The position numbers and the translations under genes were made by a program. Positions 7,838-12,784 of a stretch of 12,784 nt of DNA are shown here, piece by piece (the stretch's first letter is position 1; each line of letters begins with the position of its first letter). The notes beneath the pieces are model-generated. The model was not told the DNA's origin, searched no databases, and saw only the letters and a program-made list of their open reading frames with translations. Source of the DNA: Pseudaestuariivita sp. (GTDB lineage: Bacteria > Pseudomonadota > Alphaproteobacteria > Rhodobacterales > Rhodobacteraceae); NCBI GenBank assembly GCA_020629995.1, contig JAHDCH010000013.1, positions 1 through 12,784 of the forward strand, written 5' to 3'.

Positions 7838-7943
7838 GATCTCTCTCAATCCTCTTTCGCGCCTTCGTGAGGCGGGCTCTCTTGCCCGCGGCGCGCGTTC
7901 CTCATAAGGGTTTGGGCAACGCCCTGCCCTTGCAGTCCAAAGC

Positions 7944-7972
7944 GATGTAAGGGCCGGATATACCCGTGTCAA
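7944..7972 (-). promoter_or_regulatory. Sigma-70-type promoter for secA
   Basis: On the minus strand a perfect -35 TTGACA (7972-7967) is followed by exactly 17 bp and a -10-like TACATC (7949-7944, 3 of 6 matches). This would start transcription near 7937 and give a leader of about 100 nt before the secA ATG. The consensus -35 with ideal spacing makes this the best promoter candidate in the divergent interval, although the -10 is weak. Confidence 0.6.
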
Positions 7973-8018
7973 CGCGGGCCCGCCCCGGGCCTGCCCGATG
8001 ATTGAGGACTGTCACCCG

Positions 8019-8906
8019 ATGACCAGATTTGCCGCCCTTCTTGCCACCTCTGCCCTTGTTCTTGCTCCGGCGCTGCACGCGCAGGAAACCGCACAGACCG
8101 AGGCACCCGCCGACGAGGTGCAAAAGATCGAAGCCACCGCGGACACGGTTGTCGCCACGGTGAACGGGCAAGACATCACGCTGGGCCACCTGATCGTGGT
8201 GCGCCGGGGCCTGCCGCCCGAGTATCAGAACCTGACGGATGAGCAGCTGTTCGACGGCATCCTGAACCAGATGATCCAGCAGGCCGCCGTTGCCGAAGAG
8301 CCCGAAGGCGGCCTGCCGCGCGCGGTGCAGCTGACGCTGGACAATGAACGCCGCAACATCCTGGCCAGCGAAGCGGTCCAGAAGGTTGCCGACGAAGCGG
8401 TGACCGACGAGGCGCTGCAAGCGGCCTATGACGCGCAGATCGCCGACCAGCCGGCCGAGCAGGAATACAACGCCTCGCACATTCTGGTGGATACCGAGGA
8501 AGAAGCGATTGAAATCGTGGCCCAGCTGGAAGGCGGGGCCGACTTTGCCGAGCTGGCCAAGGAAAAATCCACCGGCCCGTCGGGCCCCAACGGCGGCCTT
8601 CTGGGGTGGTTTGGCAAAGGCGCGATGGTTCCTGCTTTTGAGGCGGCCGTGGTCGCGCTGGAGGCCGGCGCAATTTCGGCCCCGGTGCAGACCCAGTTCG
8701 GCTGGCACGTCGTCAAGCTGAACGAAGTGCGCGACAAGCCGCGCCCCACGCTGGACGACCTGCGTCCGCGCCTGGCCGACGAAATCCGCGAAGCTGCCGC
8801 GCGCGCTTATGTCGATGCATCCAGCGCCGCCGCAACGGTTGACCGGATCGACATGGCGACAATCGACGCGTCGGCGATTTCGAACTACGACCTGCTCGAG
8901 GATTGA
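8019..8906 (+). CDS. Exported parvulin-type peptidyl-prolyl cis-trans isomerase
   Basis: This 295-residue protein is a predicted periplasmic folding factor of the PpiC/SurA type. Residues 1-21 are a signal peptide (MTRFAALLATSALVLAPALHA). About 40-140 is a SurA-like N-terminal helical region (VATVNGQDITLGHL, then LFDGILNQMIQQAAV). About 148-238 is the parvulin domain: YNASHILV (150-157), GADFAELAKEKSTGPSG, NGGLLGWFGKGAMVPAFE and FGWHVVKLNEV, with histidines 154 and 230 in their usual places. An acidic helical tail follows. I preferred the ATG at 8019, with GAGGA at 8004-8008, over the in-frame ATG at 7998, because it starts the signal peptide directly. Divergent secA and a periplasmic chaperone make functional sense. 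It is the first gene of a tight operon with argJ, whose start comes 4 bp after this stop. The substrate is unknown, possibly outer-membrane or secreted proteins. Confidence 0.92.
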   Translation: MTRFAALLATSALVLAPALHAQETAQTEAPADEVQKIEATADTVVATVNGQDITLGHLIVVRRGLPPEYQNLTDEQLFDGILNQMIQQAAVAEEPEGGLPRAVQLTLDNERRNILASEAVQKVADEAVTDEALQAAYDAQIADQPAEQEYNASHILVDTEEEAIEIVAQLEGGADFAELAKEKSTGPSGPNGGLLGWFGKGAMVPAFEAAVVALEAGAISAPVQTQFGWHVVKLNEVRDKPRPTLDDLRPRLADEIREAAARAYVDASSAAATVDRIDMATIDASAISNYDLLED

Positions 8907-8910
8907 TCCG

Positions 8911-10140
8911 ATGGGAGCCACGCCGCCCCGTTCACCGTTGGCCCCGGATGGGTTTCCCGATCTGCCGGTGATTGGCGGCGTGCGGTTCGCGTCGGTGGCC
9001 GCGGGTGTCAAATACAAGGGCCGCCCGGATGTGATGCTGGCGGTGATGGACGCCGGATGCGCGGTCGCAGGCACCTTCACCCGGTCCGCGACGCGGTCCG
9101 CTCCGGTGCTGGATTGTCAGGCCAAGCTGGGTGGCGACACAGGTGGGCCCGCGGCATTTGTCGTGAACTCGGGCAATTCCAACGCTTTTACGGGGCGCAA
9201 TGGGGTCGAGGCTGTTGCTGCGGTGACCGCGGCGGTGGCATCGGCGACCGGTGTGCCCGAGCGCCGGGTTTTCATGGCGTCAACCGGCGTGATCGGAGAG
9301 CCCCTGCCGCACGCACGGATCACGGCCAAGCTGGCCGAGCTGAACGCCGGTCTGGATGCGGGCGGCATCGCCGGGGCTGCCGACGCCATCCTGACCACTG
9401 ACACGTATCCCAAGGGCGCAGGCCGCGTCGTTTCGGTGGCGGGCGGCGGCACGGTCAGCATCGCGGGCATTGCCAAGGGATCGGGCATGATCGCGCCGGA
9501 TATGGCGACGATGCTTGTCTATATCTTTACCGATGCTGCGATCGGGCAGGGGGATCTGCAGGCTCTTGTGTCCGGCGCTTGCGAGCGCACGTTCAATGCG
9601 ATCACCGTCGACAGCGACACGTCGACATCCGACAGCCTGCTGGTGGCGGCCACCGGGGCGTCTGGCGTGGACGTGACTGGGGATGCGGCCTTTGCGGCGG
9701 CGCTGGAAGAGGTCATGCTGGATCTTGCGCATCAGGTCGTCCGCGACGGCGAAGGCGCAACCAAGTTCGTCGAGATTACCGTCGGCGGTGCGGCAGATGA
9801 TGCGGCGGCACGGGCCATTGGCCTGGCGATCGCCAACTCGCCCCTCGTCAAGACGGCCATTGCGGGAGAAGACCCCAACTGGGGCCGCGTGGTGATGGCC
9901 GTAGGGAAATCGGGGCAAGCGGCAGACCGCGACAAGCTTTCGATCCGGTTCGGAGATATCCTGGTGGCCGAAAATGGCTGGGTGTCGCCGGACTACCGCG
10001 AGGCGGATGGCGCAGCTTATATGCAGCAGCAGAACCTTGTGATCGGAGTGGATGTGGGCGTCGGGTCAGGCACGGCAACCGTCTGGACCTGTGACCTCAC
10101 GCACGGGTACATCACGATCAACGCCGACTACAGGTCGTAA
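8911..10140 (+). CDS. argJ: Bifunctional glutamate N-acetyltransferase / ornithine acetyltransferase
   Basis: ArgJ transfers the acetyl group from N-acetylornithine to glutamate, giving ornithine and recycling N-acetylglutamate in arginine biosynthesis; many ArgJ enzymes also make N-acetylglutamate from acetyl-CoA. The 409-residue precursor normally cleaves itself into two chains. The cleavage and nucleophile motif is intact: [14 protein letters not shown] (189-202), with the cut between A199 and T200 and T200 becoming the catalytic N-terminus. STGVIGE (124-130) carries the oxyanion-hole Thr and Gly. EDPNWGR (320-326) and the C-terminal NADYRS are also family hallmarks. Whether this copy is mono- or bifunctional cannot be read from the sequence. 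The ATG at 8911 has GAGGA at 8898-8902 inside the end of the isomerase gene, which suggests translational coupling. The stop lies one base before the mutT start. Confidence 0.96.
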   Translation: MGATPPRSPLAPDGFPDLPVIGGVRFASVAAGVKYKGRPDVMLAVMDAGCAVAGTFTRSATRSAPVLDCQAKLGGDTGGPAAFVVNSGNSNAFTGRNGVEAVAAVTAAVASATGVPERRVFMASTGVIGEPLPHARITAKLAELNAGLDAGGIAGAADAILTTDTYPKGAGRVVSVAGGGTVSIAGIAKGSGMIAPDMATMLVYIFTDAAIGQGDLQALVSGACERTFNAITVDSDTSTSDSLLVAATGASGVDVTGDAAFAAALEEVMLDLAHQVVRDGEGATKFVEITVGGAADDAAARAIGLAIANSPLVKTAIAGEDPNWGRVVMAVGKSGQAADRDKLSIRFGDILVAENGWVSPDYREADGAAYMQQQNLVIGVDVGVGSGTATVWTCDLTHGYITINADYRS

Positions 10141-10164
10141 GATGGGTGGAACCACCCATCCTAC
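10137..10164. repeat. 28-bp imperfect palindrome spanning the argJ stop and mutT start
   Basis: Twelve of 14 possible pairs match around the centre 10150/10151; the mismatches are 10140/10161 and the central A-A. Core arms are GATGGGTGG (10141-10149) and CCACCCATC (10152-10160). It has the same length and the same outer bases (GTA at the left, CCTAC at the right) as the dnaK-dnaJ palindrome at 285-312. It holds the argJ TAA and the mutT ATG with seven further codons, and its hairpin would sequester the mutT start. Confidence 0.75.
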
Positions 10165-10561
10165 AAAGGTTGTCCTTGTCTCGGCCGTGGCGCTGATCGA
10201 CGTGGACGGGCGCGTCCTGATGGCGCGGCGGCCCGAGGGCAAGTCGATGGCCGGCCTGTGGGAATTTCCCGGCGGCAAGGTCGAGCCGGGCGAGACGCCC
10301 GAGGCTGCGCTGATCCGCGAGCTGCGCGAAGAGCTGGGCATCGACACCTGGGCCTCGTGCCTCGCACCGCTGACCTTTGCGTCGCACGGCTATGACAGCT
10401 TTCACCTGCTGATGCCGCTGTTTGCCTGCCGCAAGTGGGAGGGCACGCCGCGCCCGCGCGAAGGACAGACCCTGAAATGGGTGCACGTGCACGAGATGCG
10501 CGACCTGCCCATGCCGCCTGCCGACATCCCGCTGATCCCGATCCTGCGCGACTGGCTCTGA
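10142..10561 (+). CDS. mutT: MutT-type Nudix hydrolase ((deoxy)nucleoside triphosphate pyrophosphohydrolase)
   Basis: This is a 139-residue single-domain Nudix protein, the size of MutT, which removes 8-oxo-dGTP from the nucleotide pool and so prevents A-to-C errors. The Nudix box Gx5Ex7REUxEExGU is complete at 45-67 (G45, E51, R59, E60, E63, E64, G66), embedded in [18 protein letters not shown], the wording typical of MutT rather than of other Nudix families. The ATG at 10142 is one base after the argJ stop. The only weak Shine-Dalgarno is AGG near 10132-10134, so translation may depend on coupling to argJ. Residues 1-8 (MGGTTHPT) are encoded by the palindromic repeat and are probably not part of the ancestral fold; no earlier in-frame start is convincing. 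Exact nucleotide specificity is inferred from family resemblance. Confidence 0.88.
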   Translation: MGGTTHPTKVVLVSAVALIDVDGRVLMARRPEGKSMAGLWEFPGGKVEPGETPEAALIRELREELGIDTWASCLAPLTFASHGYDSFHLLMPLFACRKWEGTPRPREGQTLKWVHVHEMRDLPMPPADIPLIPILRDWL

Positions 10562-10574
10562 CGCAGGGTTCGCG

Positions 10575-10600
10575 CGCTGCCGCTCAGGCAAGCGACTTTT
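10575..10600 (+). terminator. Weak candidate terminator after mutT
   Basis: CGCTGCC (10575-10581) can pair with GGC-A-AGCG (10587-10594, one bulged A) around a five-base loop, followed by ACTTTT. The stem is short and the T-run only four bases, so this is a marginal terminator for the isomerase-argJ-mutT operon. It sits in the right place, before the next gene's own promoter. Confidence 0.3.
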
Positions 10601-10642
10601 CCAGGCAACCGCTCAAATTTTAAACGATTTGTGAAGTTTTGA

Positions 10643-10671
10643 TTGGCAAGCTGCGTGGTGCCACCTAGATT
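10643..10671 (+). promoter_or_regulatory. Sigma-70-type promoter for the 41-aa gene
   Basis: TTGGCA (10643-10648, 5 of 6 to consensus), exactly 17 bp, then TAGATT (10666-10671, 4 of 6). Transcription would start near 10678, about 25 nt before the ATG of the small gene at 10703. The preceding stretch (10617-10642) is unusually AT-rich for this window. Confidence 0.6.
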
Positions 10672-10702
10672 CAGCCCAAGCAGGCAATTGGGGAGTTGCA
10701 GT

Positions 10703-10828
10703 ATGCTTAAGACCATCATTCTTGGAAGCTGCGTGTCCGTTCAGGGCGTGTTCGTTCGCAAGTTTGCGGATGGGCGCATTGCCGTGCGGGTCGGGGATCG
10801 CCTGTTCAAAGGGATCCCTGCTGCCTGA
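10703..10828 (+). CDS. Small 41-residue protein of unknown function
   Basis: I assign no function to this short gene, but it looks real. GGGGAG at 10690-10695 is a near-ideal Shine-Dalgarno seven bases before the ATG, and a good -35/-10 pair lies just upstream. The peptide starts with a short hydrophobic run (LKTIILGSCVSVQGVFV, one cysteine at 10), then has a basic stretch with an ADGRIAVRVGDRLF pattern that suggests a two- or three-strand beta hairpin. The hydrophobic run is short and mixed, so a membrane segment is unlikely. From memory, short proteins beginning with a similar ILGSCVSVQG motif occur as conserved hypotheticals in Rhodobacteraceae; not checked. The gene stands alone, convergent with infB, 43 bp before the infB terminator stem. 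An in-frame upstream extension to 10643 overlaps the promoter and is unlikely. Confidence 0.72.
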   Translation: MLKTIILGSCVSVQGVFVRKFADGRIAVRVGDRLFKGIPAA

Positions 10829-10861
10829 TCAAGCGAGAGCCTGAGGCCGCCTTAGCAGCAC

Positions 10862-10891
10862 AAAAGAAAAACCCCGGAGCATGCTCCGGGG
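10862..10891 (-). terminator. Factor-independent terminator of infB
   Basis: The perfect palindrome CCCCGGAGCATGCTCCGGGG (10872-10891) forms an 8-bp GC-rich stem with a CATG-type loop. On the minus strand it is followed directly by TTTTTCTTTT (10871-10862), the classic layout, 34 bp after the infB stop codon. On the + strand the stem is followed by CTTGATG, so it would be at best a weak terminator for the 41-aa gene. Confidence 0.92.
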
Positions 10892-10924
10892 CTTGATGCC
10901 TTGTTACGCGACGCGCCTGATTGC

Positions 10925-12784
10925 TTATGACAGGGTGCGGGTCACTTCCTCGCGCTCGAAAATCTCGATCACATCCTGCGGGCGGATGTCGTCGTAGTTT
11001 TCAAACGCCATGCCGCATTCCTGGCCGGATTGCACTTCGGCAACCTCGTCCTTGAAGCGCTTGAGCGTTTTCAGCGTGCCTTCGTGGATCACCACGTTGT
11101 CGCGCAGCAGGCGCACACCGGCGGACCGGCGGGCGACACCCTCGGTGACCAGACAGCCAGCCACCTTGCCGACGCCAGTGACCTTGAAGACTTCCTTGAT
11201 CTCGGCATAGCCGATGAAGTTTTCGCGGATCTCGGCGGACAGAAGGCCCGAGGCGGCGGCTTTGACGTCGTCCACAAGGTCGTAGATCACGCTGTAATAG
11301 CGGATTTCGACGCCCTTCTGGTTGGCCGTGTTGCGGGCCGATGCGTTGGCGCGGACGTTAAAGCCGATGACCGGCGCGCCGCTTGCTTCGGCAAGGCCCA
11401 CGTCGGTTTCGGTGATCGCGCCAACGCCCGAGTGCAACACGCGCACGCGCACCTCGTCGTTGCCGATCTTTTCCATCGCCTGAACGATGGCCTCGGCCGA
11501 GCCCTGCACATCTGCCTTGACCAGGATCGGCAGCTCGGAGACGTTTTCGTCTTCCTTGGCTTTGGCCAGCAGCTGATCCAGCGTTGTTGCGGCGCCGGCT
11601 GCGGCGCGTTTGTCCTTGGCGGCCTTTTCGCGATAGCTCGCGATTTCGCGCGCCTGCGCTTCGGTGTCGACCACGTTCAGCACGTCGCCCGCTTCGGGCG
11701 TGCCGTTCAGGCCCAGCACTTCGACCGGGACCGACGGGCCTGCCTCTTTGACGCGGTCGCCCTGATCGTTGACCAGCGCGCGGACCTTGCCCCATTGTTC
11801 GCCCACGACAAAGATGTCGCCCTGTTTCAGGGTGCCGTTCTGAACCAGAACGGTGGCAACCGGGCCGCGGCCCACATCCAGCTGCGCCTCGATCACGGCG
11901 CCAGCGGCGGCGCGGTCGGGGTTGGCTTTCAGCTCGAGGATTTCGGCCTGAAGCGAGATCGCTTCCAGCAGTTCATCAAGGCCCTGGCCGGAAATGGCCG
12001 AGACTTCGACATCCTGCACTTCACCGGACAGCTGCTCGACGATGACTTCGTGTTGCAGCAGGTCGGTGCGCACCTTGGTCGGGTTTGCTTCGGGTTTGTC
12101 GATCTTGTTGATCGCCACGATCATCGGCACTTCGGCCGCCTTGGCGTGGTTGATCGCTTCAACCGTCTGCGGCATCACCGCGTCGTCCGCCGCGACCACC
12201 AGCACCACGATGTCGGTCACCTGTGCGCCGCGCGAGCGCATCGAGGTAAAGGCCGCGTGGCCGGGGGTATCGAGGAACGTCAGCGTCGATCCGCTGTCCG
12301 TGTTCACCTGATAGGCACCGATGTGCTGGGTGATCCCGCCCGCTTCGCCCGCGACGACCTTGGCGTTGCGGATCGCGTCCAGCAGCGAGGTCTTGCCGTG
12401 GTCGACGTGGCCCATGATGGTCACGACCGGTGCGCGCGATTTCAGATCGTCCTCGTTGTCCTCGACCGAGTCGATGACCTGTTCGACGTCCGAGTCGGAC
12501 ACCCGGGTGACCTTGTGGCCAAACTCTTCGATGATCAGCTCGGCTGTGTCGGCGTCGATGGTCTGGTTCTGGGTGACCATCATGCCATTGTTCATCAGCG
12601 CCTTGACGACATCGCCCACGCGTTCGGCCATGCGGTTGGCCAGCTCGGCCACCACGATCGCCTCGGGCAGCTGCACGTCACGCACAACCTTTTCACGCTC
12701 GACCGAGCCACCCATTGCCTTCTGGCGGGCGCGCTCTTGCTTGCGCTTCATCGCGGCCATCGACTTCTGACGGCCACCTTCGCC
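10925..12784 (-). CDS. infB: Translation initiation factor IF-2, partial (N-terminus outside window)
   Basis: IF-2 is the GTPase that places initiator fMet-tRNA on the 30S subunit and promotes subunit joining. The visible fragment has 619 residues; the frame stays open through the right edge ([15 protein letters not shown]), so the Met codon at 12760 is not the start, and roughly 200 residues of the variable N-terminal part are missing if the length is typical. Seen in order: the conserved IF2-N region (about 39-95 of the fragment, [23 protein letters not shown]); the GTPase domain with G1 GHVDHGKT (125-132), G3 DTPGH (172-176) and G4 NKID (226-229); beta-barrel domain II; domain III ([11 protein letters not shown]); and the C-terminal barrel that binds fMet-tRNA ([16 protein letters not shown] near the end). 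The TAA stop is followed by a strong terminator, so no rbfA follows in the same transcript here. Confidence 0.97.
   Translation of the reverse strand, partial: GEGGRQKSMAAMKRKQERARQKAMGGSVEREKVVRDVQLPEAIVVAELANRMAERVGDVVKALMNNGMMVTQNQTIDADTAELIIEEFGHKVTRVSDSDVEQVIDSVEDNEDDLKSRAPVVTIMGHVDHGKTSLLDAIRNAKVVAGEAGGITQHIGAYQVNTDSGSTLTFLDTPGHAAFTSMRSRGAQVTDIVVLVVAADDAVMPQTVEAINHAKAAEVPMIVAINKIDKPEANPTKVRTDLLQHEVIVEQLSGEVQDVEVSAISGQGLDELLEAISLQAEILELKANPDRAAAGAVIEAQLDVGRGPVATVLVQNGTLKQGDIFVVGEQWGKVRALVNDQGDRVKEAGPSVPVEVLGLNGTPEAGDVLNVVDTEAQAREIASYREKAAKDKRAAAGAATTLDQLLAKAKEDENVSELPILVKADVQGSAEAIVQAMEKIGNDEVRVRVLHSGVGAITETDVGLAEASGAPVIGFNVRANASARNTANQKGVEIRYYSVIYDLVDDVKAAASGLLSAEIRENFIGYAEIKEVFKVTGVGKVAGCLVTEGVARRSAGVRLLRDNVVIHEGTLKTLKRFKDEVAEVQSGQECGMAFENYDDIRPQDVIEIFEREEVTRTLS

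Noticed and set aside
5720..7870. A 716-codon open frame on the + strand opposite secA
   Set aside because: It is exactly antisense to a full-length, fully conserved SecA. Long antisense frames are expected in GC-rich coding DNA, and the translation (rich in His, Val, Asp, Gln and Gly) has no recognisable domain and no ribosome site.
7902..9080. A 392-codon minus-strand frame opposite the isomerase and argJ start
   Set aside because: It covers two well-supported + strand genes and the divergent promoter region, and it encodes no recognisable domain.
1..12784. Mobile element, CRISPR, toxin-antitoxin or defence system
   Set aside because: No transposase, integrase, cas, nuclease-helicase or toxin-like gene is present; all larger genes are housekeeping or envelope families in plausible chromosomal order.

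Overview
The window is about 12.8 kb of GC-rich DNA in which almost every base belongs to a recognisable gene. Gene content and order suggest an alphaproteobacterium of the Rhodobacteraceae (Roseobacter group): dnaK-dnaJ, radC, a periplasmic-binding/OmpA fusion protein, secA divergent from a parvulin-argJ-mutT operon, and infB. The taxon is inferred from protein style and order as I know them; no search was run. I see no insertion sequence, prophage, CRISPR array, tRNA or rRNA. This is a chromosomal housekeeping region.

Layout. (1) Positions 1-1484, + strand: the end of dnaK, a perfect 28-bp palindrome, then complete dnaJ. (2) 1485-1684: two tandem 63-bp hairpin-forming repeats followed by the radC upstream region. 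(3) 1685-2434, +: radC. It converges with the next operon, leaving 8 bp between the stop codons. (4) 2443-4997, - strand: a two-gene unit, with an anchored or secreted protein of unknown function upstream and a PstS-like binding protein fused to an OmpA peptidoglycan-binding domain downstream. (5) 5135-7837, -: secA, with a clear sigma-70-type promoter in the 181-bp divergent region. (6) 8019-10561, +: a tight operon of exported parvulin-type prolyl isomerase, argJ and a MutT-type Nudix hydrolase. (7) 10643-10828, +: a 41-residue protein gene with its own good promoter and Shine-Dalgarno sequence. (8) 10872-12784, -: the infB terminator and the C-terminal two thirds or more of infB, which runs off the window.

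Functionally the window mixes cytosolic folding (DnaK/DnaJ), export (SecA), periplasmic folding (parvulin), cell-envelope proteins, arginine biosynthesis (ArgJ), nucleotide-pool cleaning (MutT) and translation initiation (IF2). No stretch longer than about 200 bp lacks a gene.

I did not find a new defence or mobile system. The unusual content is small: the 63-bp tandem hairpins after dnaJ; two same-length members of one palindrome family, one of which supplies the mutT start codon; the 41-aa gene; and the envelope gene pair.
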